The notes under the pieces were generated by a model that saw only the letters and a program-made list of their open reading frames with translations, did not search any database and was not told the origin of the DNA. A stretch of 64,000 bases of DNA from Pipra filicauda (taxonomy: Eukaryota > Chordata > Aves > Passeriformes > Pipridae), in assembly GCF_003945595.2 (NCBI RefSeq), contig NW_024104509.1, forward strand, positions 3,720,001 through 3,784,000, read 5' to 3'. Of the stretch, positions 52,933-63,663 are shown in pieces (within the stretch, counting starts at the first letter, position 1; each line of letters begins with the position of its first letter). Made by a program: the position numbers and the translations under genes.

Positions 52933-53507
52933 TGTGCTGTCTTTTTTTTGGGAGAGAGAAAATTTTCTTCACTACTATGAGGCTGTGTTTTGGACTTGTG
53001 ATGAAAACAGTGCAGATAACTCAGGGATGTTTTCCTCTACTGCTGAGCAGTGCTTACATAGAACCAAGGCCTTTTCTGCTCCTTATCCCACACCAGCTGG
53101 GGGCGCATGGGAGGCTGGGAGGAGACACAGTCAGAAGAGCTAACCCCAACTGACTGCAGGGAAATTCCATAGGATATGGCATCATGCTTAGCATATAAAG
53201 CTGGGGGAAGAAGGAGGAAGGGGGGTACATTGGGAGTGGTGTTTGTCTTCCCAAGTCATCATTATGAGTGATGGAGCCCAGCTGTCTTGGAGAGGCTGAA
53301 CACCTGCCTGCCCATGGGAAGTGGAGAATTAATTCCTTGATTGGCTTTGCTTGCCTGTGAGGCTTTTGCTTTACCTATTAAACCGTCTATATCTCAAGCC
53401 ATGAGTTTTCTCCCACTTTTACCCTTGCAATTCTCTCCCCTGTCCAACTGGGAGTGAGTGAGTAAGCTGTGTGGCGCAGAGTTACCATTTGGGGTTAAAC
53501 CATGACA
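52933..53507 (+). mobile_element. Solo LTR, family B, + strand copy
   Basis: It starts TGTGCTGTC and ends GGGGTTAAACCATGACA, and aligns along its length with the reverse complement of the element at 22146-22707 (shared blocks include GATAACTCAGGGATGTTTTC, ATGGCATCATGCTTAGCATA and GCTGGGGGAAGAAGGAGGAA). A TATAAA at 53194-53199 and a polyadenylation ATTAAA at 53377-53382 occupy the same relative places. Flanks CAGTT (52928-52932) and CAGTG (53508-53512) are a 5-bp target duplication with one mismatch, in keeping with the perfect 5-bp duplication of the sister copy. It is a solo LTR with no internal genes. The first 40 bases have diverged from the sister copy. Confidence 0.87.
53194..53199 (+). 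promoter_or_regulatory. TATA box of the family B LTR
   Basis: TATAAA in the context GCATATAAAGCTGGGGG is conserved with the - strand copy at 22432-22437. The polyadenylation ATTAAA lies 178 bp further on, so the region between would be the start of the R segment. Confidence 0.65.
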
Positions 53508-53595
53508 CAGTGAAATATAACCTACGAAAGCTTTAGAGACAAAACAGGGGTGAAATGCTTTAAAAGAAGATTGTGTTTGAATCTGTGAATACTTG

Positions 53596-53665
53596 TACAT
53601 TTCACAGTTGAGGAAACTGACCTACAAAAGACTTACTTACTCCTAAGAACAGGAAATGTCCCTCC
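53596..53665 (+). repeat. Possible MIR/L2-type tail relic
   Basis: TACATTTCACAGTTGAGGAA followed by ACTGACCTAC and AAAAGACTTACTTAC resembles the TTTTACAGATGAGGAAACTGAGG block found in MIR and L2/L3 3' regions. It is short, and the family name is uncertain. Confidence 0.4.
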
Positions 53666-56600
53666 CTGGTGCTCTGCATGCAGCTTCAACCTGATCTATA
53701 GAAAACACAATGCTTCCAGTCACTCTCTATTCTCAGCATTTTCCACTAAAATATTAGTTCTTGCTAAACTGTGCAACTCTGTAAGGTGGGCACAGAAAGC
53801 ATTGGTGTATATCCTAAGGGAGCAGCTCAGCTGCCTCCATGTCCTTTCTAGTACCATTTTAATATTGCTAGTGTACTCCATTTGAACTTTTGCTGCTGCT
53901 CCAGATGGCTGGGGGGCTTCTGGTAGTCCTGTGTCGTATACTGTATGACCCTACTGATGTCTTAGATAACTGAAGGCATCTAAATTCATATTAATCTCAA
54001 AATTTTGTTATGGCAAATGAATGACTCTATAAGAAACTGGAAAGAGCTTCCAAAGAGCTTTTTCCATTTGGAAAGACAGTGCCCCTAACAGAGAAAACAG
54101 ATGGCCTCATTCCTGGTATAACTTCATCTTGTTCCCTCTTGAATTGCAAATTCCTTGAAAATGGAAAAAACTAAGTAAAACAGCAAGGAGAAAGCTTTGC
54201 TAAAACAAAATAAAGATGTAAAACTGTATACAAATATAGTACAAGAAAGTAGGAACTCTCCCACTTTAAGTGCTCTTAGTGATAGCTAAGTGGAGCTCTT
54301 CAAAAAAAGACAGAGTTGCTGTATCATCTTGAATTGTGGGACTACATTCAGCTAGATTTTACTGAACAGCTGAAAAGGACGAAAAGCAACAAAGTGCTAG
54401 GTGCTGTTATGAGAACACTGAGGAAAAAGACTGGATTGTACAAATACTGGGGGTATTAACTTCAGACCAACACTTTGGATAAGAAGACAGTCTGAACACT
54501 CATATCTCATGGTATTTGAGGGAATTAAATGGAAAAGAAATATTCTACATCATTTTTAACAGGAGTTCTGGATGAGCATTCTTCCTCACTTAGGGGGATC
54601 TATGAAAGGAATATTGAATGGCCATGGAAGGGCATGAAGATACTCTGGTGCATCCTGGGGAACTGCTGCATATAGCTGAGAGAATTCACCAATTCTATGA
54701 CTCTTCTGAGTGAGGTCTGTTCTGTGCCATTATGTTAAAATGTAAAAGCTAGAAAGTGGAGAAATAAATTCAACAGAAAAAAATTAGGAAGATGTAGTTA
54801 ACTCTGCCTTCTAAAGAAGAGGTTGTTGAGAGACTGCTTGAGGTGTGGATAAGAAAAGACTTGGGATTTAGTCTGAAGAACATTTGACACAAAATATTTA
54901 GACATGCAGTCACATCATAAAGGTATAGATTTCAGTGGATGTATTTTTAGCAAAACAATAGTGTTCTGGCACTTAAAAATGGAGAAGCCATATATAATTG
55001 ATGACTTTAAGGGCAGTTCCTTTTAGAGAACAGCACAAAAGACACTACTACAGACTTTTTCTGGAAGAATATGTCTTTAATACAAATCTTTAGACAAAAA
55101 GTTATATGACTGTGGACAGCTAGACAAAAATGTTAAAATGAATAGTGGATTATTCAGAAGATAAGCTTGACACATAGGAAATACTTTATGCTGAAGTGTA
55201 CTGAATAACTAGATGATAGAATTACAGGAAACTATAGCTTTAGACATGCTAACTTGAATGAAAAGATAAAAAAAAAGGAAAAAATTATGAGAAGTACCAA
55301 AAAACAAGAAGTGAATTTATGTAAAAAGTAAAGATATTTAAACTAGAAAATAAAAGGAATGTTTAAACATACCAGAAAAGGGAATTCAGAAGAAAACAAT
55401 AAATTATCTATTTCTATCCCAAAGGTTGTACTATCAAACAGCATTAGTAGTTTTTATCGAAGATGCAGCAAAACACCAGCTCACAGCTGCAGAACTGAGC
55501 ACAAACAGATGTAGATCATTCTACCTGAAAATAAGCCCAAAAATCTACATAGAGGAAGTTTAAAAAAACCTCCTTCAAGATATGGGTGACAAACTAAAAA
55601 TGGTACATATCATATAAATTATATGAGACAGATCAGTGCAGGAGGGAGTGCCATGATAACATGATTTCAGTGTGCAGAAATGATTGGCACAGATAACAGT
55701 TATCAAGTAATGTGCAAGCAGTCCATCAAAAGATAGTTTTCCAGAGGAAAATTAAGAAAACTATCCCAGGAGGAAAAGCACAAAAGTTCTTGCTTCTATG
55801 TAACTACTCACTGCTAGTGAAAATATGCAAAGAAATGATTGAAGGGTAACCGGTGATTTCCCATGAAAAGCTTTGAAACTAAAGAGCAAACTCATCATGT
55901 TGGACAAAGAGGAAAGGAGGAAATAACGGGCAGGATAACATCCACTGCAGCTGCATTCAGGATAGGCACTTACAGGTGAAGGCAGTGTTTGTCAACAGTA
56001 ATGAAACGGAACCTGGAATAATAGATCCAGGGCTGCAAAGAGCCCAAGAGTTTCACATTCACATACATGATGGAAGTGATAGTTCAGTGGTATTTCTAAG
56101 AGTGAAATAATTATTTGGAATAATGTGCCTGAGTGATAAATCACTTTACATAATCACCAAGAAAGAAAAACTGGGCAATGGGAATGAATTTGAGATCTGT
56201 TTACATCATGCTGAGCCTGATGTGAGCACAACTTACTCTTGTGGAAGCGCCAGAAAGATTGCCTGAGCTTTTGTTTTGTAGGCAAAAGAAAGGCTGTGAA
56301 TAGGGAGAGAGGACAGATGGCACAGAGATCAGTGGCTCTGCTTGTGCATCAAGCAAGGTAAGAAAGGAGAAATAAGGAGTGGCAGTGAGGACTTTTGTGG
56401 AAGAAGAACAAAGTAACGATGAAGACCAGTAAAGGACTAAGTTGAGAAAAATAGTTAAAAAAAGTACAGCTAAGGGAAGAGCTACAGATAGTAGGGGTTC
56501 AGAGACAAAGAGACAAGGAAAATCAGATAAAACATCCATGTTTTCTGTATGTTTTAAAGATGCTTAATATGGAAGCATCTGTAGTTCATTTTATACTGTG

Positions 56601-57029
56601 AAAGAGTATTTTATACTGAAAGAAAGAGAGCAAAAAGCTGAAGCAGACAACAAATGAGAGATGAAGCAGTAAAAACATAACTAATGAAACATAATGGAAC
56701 CAGCAGAAAAGAAGGTTAGATGCTAAAATAGGCAAGGCACAGCTTGAAGCAAGAAAACTTTAATAGGAAAGTGGTAAAAAAATGAAGTACAATCAGGGCT
56801 ATATGTTATATTACTCTGCATTCCTAAGTTATGCAAGACTAAAGAGGGACAATAGGATTCAGGTTATTCTGTAGTCAAGAGGTTAGTCAGAACTGTCTGC
56901 TCAACTGGTACTGCTCCAAAATACAGTCATCCATTTTAATAATAATCATAAATGAAAGACCTTGCCCTTGTATTGAACAGCCAGGTCAGAACTGTTTGTC
57001 TGATCCATACAAATGGTGATCCCTCAAAG
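53666..57029 (+). other. Purine-skewed block, no intact gene seen
   Basis: From about 53.9 kb, and most strongly at 56.2-56.8 kb, the + strand is rich in A and G. This skew removes stops from - strand frames (for example 112 codons at 56201-56539) without making them genes. Internal regions of retroelements are often A-rich on the coding strand, and this block leads directly into the reverse-transcriptase fossil, so it may be the decayed upstream part of that element. I found no convincing gag or protease motif. Confidence 0.35.
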
Positions 57030-57350
57030 CCTGTCTTCTATGCTATGCATCATCAACTAATTCTTCCATTTTTCATTCATTATTATATCACCTTAAGCAC
57101 TTGTGTCATTGAAGATCTGCCATATGGTGTAGCTTTGGCACCAGCTGTTTTTTTCCAGTTATTAATAGATAACAAACTGAAAAGTCTTCCAGTAAGATGC
57201 ATACAGATGATTTAATGTCTGCTGAAAAAGGGCTGACAAACTCAGTCAAAATTTGACAGAGTTCTAAAATATTTGGATGAAGTATGAAAAGATCATGAAA
57301 AGATCTTTTAAATGAGGGGTTGTTTTTGACAAAACAGATGAATATTGTTG
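57030..57350 (+). pseudogene. Decayed Ty3/gypsy-type reverse transcriptase fragment
   Basis: The frame open at 56952-57215 contains LPYGVALAPAVF (57117-57152), the LPFGxxxAPxxF block typical of Ty3/gypsy reverse transcriptases. Upstream in the same frame, MHHQL matches the AYHQL block and a Y-I-T-L-S-T segment follows. The catalytic Asp-Asp is present as GATGAT (57206-57211), but in another frame and preceded by Thr where a hydrophobic residue is expected. The first frame resumes at 57252 with FDRVLKYLDE, matching the LDxVLxxL helix, and a TDEY segment near 57334-57345 sits where VEYLGH is expected. LPYG to Asp-Asp, and Asp-Asp to FDRVL, are each within about one codon of family spacing. Two frameshifts and several stops show it is dead. 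Protein tails, RNase H and integrase were not recognised. A hepadnavirus-like polymerase was considered but fits the APAVF block less well. Confidence 0.6.
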
Positions 57351-58406
57351 TTAGAGTTGCAAAAATGTAAATAACTGACTTGTTCTACCCTCCATAAGTC
57401 CCTAAGAAAAACCAAAAAGGGCATAAGACAAAAGGATGAAAGAGGTGGTTCTAGCCATGCACTGTGACATCTTGGTAATCACGAACAACAAGAGTTAGAT
57501 GATCCAAAGGGAGCACTGGAAAGAGCATTTTATGAACCATTGTCCTGCTACACATTATAGTTCAAAGCTATGCCATTATTAAACTTTACAGAGTTTGGGC
57601 CAAAATTCCAGACTTCCTTCACTCCTCTTTTATTAGTGTGTGTACGAGACAGTCACATAACAAAATCAAAATGCAGAAAGTAAGAAATGGAGAGGAAAAG
57701 GTTAAAAGTTAGAAAATTCAGCAGCTATTTTGATGCTGGAAGTTGACTTAGATAAAAGCAAATAGTTAAATAGAATCCAATTCAATTCAAACAGACAGTT
57801 TTGACATTTAAATGAAATTTCCAAAGCATGTACTGTGGTTAAACAAGGAGTGTGGCTAGCTTCCAGATACATATGGTAATGGTGAGGAAGCAGTTTTATT
57901 GATGACAATCAAAGCTGGCAAGAGAAATTTGGGCCCACGAACACACAAAAAAGCCAGGGCCTTTTGCATAATCTACATCATCCTCCCTCATCATCTAACA
58001 ACTTTTCCCTTTCCCTACTTTCCATGTATGTCTTTCTGTAATACACCCTAATGTTGCTTTTAAATCCTTCTTGCCTTGACTGCATCCTCTCTGCGATTGA
58101 CTATTTCAATCTCCCCTTTCCACATCATTCTCTTTCCATCATGCTTCCAGTCTAACTTTGATCACTCTCTGATACGGAGATAAACTAGAAAAACACTACC
58201 ATAACTATCTTGCAAAGATCAGCTGAATCTCCTTCAACTTCTGCCCCTGACAGAGTTACAAATACACATTTAGCAGCTGCAAACATTAGGATAGCTGTCA
58301 AAAATAGGGTTCTGTTTTTTATTTATACCTGAAGAATTTAATCTGGTTTTACATATTAACTGTTCACAAACAATATATGACAAATGCTAAATGTTTGATG
58401 GTGTAT
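57351..58406. other. Unique sequence; purine-to-pyrimidine switch near 57.95 kb
   Basis: The first part may hold very decayed downstream pol sequence, but no RNase H or integrase motif was recognised. At about 57.97-58.18 kb the + strand turns strongly pyrimidine-rich, reversing the bias of the preceding 4 kb. Confidence 0.4.
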
Positions 58407-58470
58407 GAATGCATCATGCCTTCCTCAATATTATAGATGAATGCATCACACCTTCCTCAATATTATAGAT
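58407..58470. repeat. Tandem duplication of a 32-bp unit
   Basis: Units 58407-58438 and 58439-58470, both beginning GAATGCATCA and ending AATATTATAGAT, differ at only two positions. It is a recent local duplication in otherwise unique DNA. Confidence 0.93.
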
Positions 58471-60683
58471 AAGACTCCAAATACGACAAAACTAAACAAA
58501 GTCTTGTATTTTTTTTCTTCCTGTTCATTTTTATAATGGCTGTCACCATTTTCACATTACACACAGAAATAAAGTTCAGTATTTGTTCCTACAGTGTAGT
58601 AGCTTATTTTAAAAATGGAACAAAACAAGGCAGCATCCAGAATAGTTGCTAAGAGCAGTCTGCAATCCAAGATGGGGAAAGGCAGAACAAAAAGATGAGC
58701 CTTTTATCCTACCCTGCGGGAGCCAAGACTGGCTCAGATGGATCTCCAGCTGCAGTGAATCCAATGTTCAAGGGCTCTCTCAACAGAATGCATCTTGTCC
58801 CTGCTAATTCCGCCCACTAAACTGAAAGACAAATCCTATTTCACTGGGAAGATAGAGTTATTACCAGAAAGAGCTGTAGGGATGTGGATCAGAAACTTGA
58901 ATTAAATCCCAAGCTGACTTAGCAGCAACTAGAGAGTTGGACACAAGAAAAAAATTCTCTTTGGTCTGCTCTAGCGTTGAAGCTTTAAGAGTTTCTAGGC
59001 AACTCTACAGCAGTAATAGACAGAGGGTTTTTTAACTATCTGTTCCAGAAGGTATTAAATCAGAATTCTCACTAGCTAGGTCTGGAGGAAAGAATAAAAT
59101 TTTAGAATTACCCAGCAATACAGAAACACCAAAGGAGTAAAAAGAAATCCTGAATGCTTTGAGATTGCTCTTCTATTCCACAGAGAAATAAATATGCCCT
59201 CATAGAAAAGGAAGGTCAATATCCATGTAACTTCATCCACTTGCTGGTCAAAGTCACCACGTTCAATTTTAGGCTGAACACAAGGCAATGAGTTGTGGTC
59301 ATGAAATGAAATTCAGTAAATGTTTTGACCTCACTCAATAAAGATCAAAAGGCAATATGATGATTAACAGTAGACACTGTTTTACCAAATTCTGACATTT
59401 CCCTGTATATTTTATAGAATATAAAGTAATGCCAGTTGAATTTCACAAAAAAAAAGTCTCCTTCTGGAAGTGCTTAATTAGTTTTGATAAAAAGTGATGT
59501 ATAATTTCAACTAAATGAAAGGAGATTTACCTAAGAGAACACATTATAAATAAAACCAGGTAGAAACAGTCTCTAGTACATTAGTGAATTTAAGGTATTT
59601 TCTATGTCAGACACTGAAGCTGATGCTGGAGGGACTGTTTAAGAGAGATGTTTAGCTACAATAATCAACACTTTGAGCAAAATGGCCCAATAAGACATAT
59701 ACTGCTTATTCTTAGGATGAACTGAAGTTTTCCTTTGTCTTTTAATTATAACAACCTGGCATTGTTGCTATGTCTGTTTCTTTCTCACAAAATCAGGGAA
59801 TTACACCATATTGATGCTGTGTAATGTGTATGGATTTTCTAATGCAAATCAGTTCTCAAGCCTTTCAAAATTGAAGATGCTCTTTTTGATTAGAATTAGA
59901 TTTTTGAGATACCAGATCAGTCTGTGATTTTATCCATACACAATAGCGAGTTACGTTCAGATAGTAATCTCCTTTCTCAATTGCTGTTAGAAAATAGTTT
60001 CAAAGTTAAATTGTGGTGTTCACACACTGAATCCACAGGTAACTGTAATTTCTTGGTGGGTTGCCAAGACACAATTGGTATGTATTTCATTTGTGATCCA
60101 CCAAATAATAGCACATATGAATGTATTATAGCTGTTTCAGCTAAAACTAGATCCTTTAGTTTGTACACCATCACCACCAATTTCATAAAGGGCTGTTTGA
60201 GCATGTTCTCATGCTCTGCTTGTCAGTGTTAAAACTCAAGTGATCCTTTTATGGCTATCAAGGCTTCCAGAAGATGGGAAATACCAATACACTCCATTAA
60301 AATACCCAGAGAAAGCTGTATTTTTCAATTAACTTTCCTCAGAATCAACTAGGTAATGTTAGGTAATGCTTCCCATGTGCAGCACCAACCTCTACACCAG
60401 GCTGATTTTTGCAGCTGCCAGATTAATGAAAAACAAGGACAACATAAAAAAACAAACAAAATCCTCACATGGCATTCTTCACAAGAATCAATTTATCAAC
60501 TCTTTGAAAAGTACCTTGAAAAAAGGTGACTGCATTATGTTTACGTCTGCAGATATGAGTGTTCACAGTCAAAAGAATGTCCTTCTCTTATACAATATGT
60601 GGAAATAGGTACTGCACAGTTAAAAAGGTCCCATCAATTTTAAGAATATGACACCAAGCAAATTGAACATTTTTGAGAAAGGG
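58471..60683. other. Unique sequence, no gene seen
   Basis: A 102-codon frame at 59924-60232 (+) overlaps a 75-codon frame on the other strand; neither has a recognised motif. The GC-richer stretch at 58.65-58.83 kb shows no coding signal. Confidence 0.5.
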
Positions 60684-61375
60684 AATCATAGAATCATCCG
60701 GATTCGAAGTGATCTCTGAGATCATCAAGTCCAACGCTTGATCCACTACCATTGTGGTTACTAGACCATGGCACTAAGTGCCACATCCACTCCCATCTTA
60801 AAAACCTCCAGAGATGGAGAATCCACCACCAACCTGAGCAGTCCATTCCAATGTCTGATTACTCTCTCTGAAAAAATTTATTCCTAATATCTAACCTAAA
60901 CTCCCCTGGCACAGCTTAAAATCATACCCTCTTGTCTTACTGCTGTTTGCCTGGTAGAAGAGACCAAGCCCCTCCTGGCTCCAACCTCCTTTCAGGGAGT
61001 TGTAGAGAGTGATGAGGTCTCCCCTGAGCCTCCTCTTCTCCAGGCTGAACACCCCCAGCTCCCTCAGCCTCTCCTCATAGGACTTGTGCTTGAGTCTCTT
61101 CACCAGCCTTGTTGCTCTTCTCTGGACCTGCTCCAGCACCTCAATATCCTTCCTGAACTGAGGGGCCCAGAACTGGACCCAGTACTGCAGGTGTGGCCTC
61201 ACCAGTGCTGAGTACAGGGGAAGAATAATTTCCCCGGTCCTGTTGGCCACACTGTTCCTGATCCAGGCCAGGATGCCATTGGCCTTCTTGGCCACCTGGG
61301 CACACTGCTGACTCATGTTCAGCTTCCTGTCAATCCAAACTCCTTTCTGCCTGGCTGCTTGCCAGCCACTCTGTG
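60684..61375 (-). mobile_element. CR1 LINE, 5'-truncated copy of about 690 bp
   Basis: In + orientation it starts AATCATAGAATCATCCGG (complement of the CR1 3' end) and runs through GATCATCAAGTCCAA and the reverse-transcriptase C-terminal region, losing similarity near 61356-61375. It is the same subfamily as the copy at 46627-47426 and shares most of its length with it. A 10-bp deletion relative to that copy lies near 61342, close to the 5' break. Only the last part of the second reading frame and the short 3' untranslated region are present, so it cannot move on its own. Confidence 0.95.
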
Positions 61376-61427
61376 CCCAATAGACAAAATTATTACCGGA
61401 ATTATACCACTGCAACACCATTTTCAA
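60891..61427 (-). pseudogene. CR1 reverse-transcriptase C-terminal remnant, frame still open
   Basis: A 178-codon frame on the - strand. About the first 30 residues come from flanking DNA and are not CR1. From there the protein reads as the C-terminal, post-catalytic part of CR1 ORF2: [69 protein letters not shown] and [13 protein letters not shown]. The catalytic domain with its Asp-Asp motif and the endonuclease are missing because of 5' truncation. About 145 codons of element sequence without a stop suggest a moderately young copy, but truncation makes it a pseudogene. It also runs beyond the element at its 5' end, so the frame start is not biological. Confidence 0.85.
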
Positions 61428-63663
61428 AGAGACAAAAAGAGAAATCCATCAGCCTTAAGCAGTACCTGGGGGCAGTGTATATTAAAACAGCAAAGCCAGA
61501 TGAGCATGAAAGTTTTTCAGAATACGTATGGTAGTTTTGTTGCTAAAATATGACAATCAGAAACCATGAGAACAAACACTAGAGAGAAGTTTAAGTGGTG
61601 GATGTGAACATATAGAAGTAAAGATTAATCTCTTTAACCTGAAAAACCATACCATTCAACTCTTTGCAGTAAGACTTAAAGTATCTTAGCTCTTCAAAAT
61701 ATTTCTAACCCAGTACTGCACAACTTTTTATAGTAAATGTGTAAATGGATTTGAAGCCTTTCAATTGATAGTGAAAGTTTGTACTGGCCTCCATTTTTAT
61801 ATACATAAAATAATGATCTCATTAATTATAGGGATGTTATATATAAATCATATAAAATATTACACTTTCTTTGGCAGATATGCTGAAAATTAAAGACAAA
61901 TAAAAAAATTTTATCTAGTCTTTTGATCTTTTTGCTGGAAAAATATCCTAAGTAGGAGTACTCCTGGTCAGTGTTTTGCAAAACAGCTTCCTCCTTTTCT
62001 TCCTATGGAGAGATTCAGAGATGTCATGTCTCCAGCTGTTTACCGTTATTATATTGCCTTTTTTTGATATTAAGACTTGTTCTATGGGCAGATTATCCTT
62101 AATTTCTAACATCTCTCATAAAGCTTGCTTTGCAGCATATTGGAAAAGGAGAACAACTGAAAGTGTAAAACAATTTAATCTGAAGGGTTGCAGCCTAGTC
62201 TGGCAGCAATACAGAAAAGTGATGCATTAGCATCTTTACCAGAATTTATGTTTACTAGATAGGATGCCCACTCTACAGTTAATGACTCACATCCTAGGTA
62301 ACCATTATGATCTTACAATTTCAGTCCTTTAGAAATGCAGAGTAAATTTTTTTTGAAAGTAAGTTCTCATCATGCTCTATTTTTTAATGTAAGTAAATTA
62401 CATGCTGCTGTTTATTCTCTCAAATTTGATATATTCTAAAAAGCAACATATCATCTCTGGTTTGAATTTTGATCAATCAGTAACTACTTAATGCTGACCT
62501 AAACACAAAATCTGGAAAATTTATAGACACCTGATTGTTGTTAGAGGCTTCATAAGTAATGAATGATGCAATGTTACAGAATATAACTAATCATAATGTT
62601 TTGTATATAGCAATTAATGAACTTTTCTGCTTGAACAGCTCTAGTAAAAGGGTTGTTGTTACTAGCACAAACAGATCTTTAGTTAGCCTTTGTGGTTATT
62701 ATTAAATATATGTTAATTTCATCTGGCTCCAAATCAAACCCACAGATTGGAACATTGCTAAATTTGGAAAACTTTAGATCTAATGCATGATCAGGCTATG
62801 GATTTTTTTACTTTGGACCATTTCTACCATTTACAGAATGGAAGAACTTCTGATTAATATTATGACATGCAACTTAAAATATAGGACGCTAATTTCTTTT
62901 CTAGCTAGTCTCCTATATCCATTGGATTGAATTCCAGACAGATGGCAGAGGCAAATAGGAAGTTGGCCAGTGAGTACCCTGCAGCTACATTTCCAATAGC
63001 TTATGATAATTTCAGTGGAAAAGAGGGCATGGGAACTAGGTTTGATTATCAGCTGACAGTCACGTTTTTTTAAAAAGAAGGTCTCCAAACATTCTGCTCT
63101 GCGACATACAGGCTGAACCGGCAGGGATGGCAGTCTTACCCCTCCTACTCCCTTTCATTTTTGCAGGATATTTTGCTGCCCACACTTTTTTTAAACTATG
63201 TGCTGCTCTTCATAATGAAGAGATGTTGTTGACCACACTATCAGTGGACGTCAAACATGACGGAACATTCTTCTCTATGCAGTCTTGTGAAGTTCCCATT
63301 TTGTATTAATGACATAATCCAGTCATTCTGATTAAGTCCCTTTCTTGGGTGAACTTTATTTTCAGGATAGTGTCGTTGAACCACTGTTTGGGAATGGCAA
63401 AATTGCTCTTTCCAGGAAAAAGAAACAGAATTTTTTCTTTAGATAAAATTGTAACAATGATGTTAAAAAGTTTGGTTTTTGGCTAAAGAAAAATGTAATA
63501 TATTACCAAAGACTACATGAAAAGCCAAAGCCAAACAAACAGAACAAAACACCCAATCCCTTCCTTCCCCCAAAATCCCAGAAAAGATTGAATAAAATCA
63601 CACCTTCAATACCTTATAATGTACTTAATCTAAACAGATCGTGGAAAATTAACTCATAAAGAT
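61376..63663. other. Unique AT-rich sequence, no gene seen
   Basis: Frames of 60-85 codons on both strands have no motif. The stretch at 61.8-61.9 kb is very AT-rich. The last bases before the final LTR are ordinary AT-rich DNA. Confidence 0.5.

Noticed and set aside
56201..56539. A 112-codon - strand frame with a hydrophobic, membrane-like middle
   Set aside because: Purine richness of the + strand makes the - strand pyrimidine-rich, which gives Leu/Phe/Ser and few stops without selection.
57030..57350. A hepadnavirus-like polymerase as the source of the LPYG...Asp-Asp fossil
   Set aside because: The APAVF block after LPYG and the FDRVLKYLDE helix after the Asp-Asp fit Ty3/gypsy better, although a profile search would be decisive.
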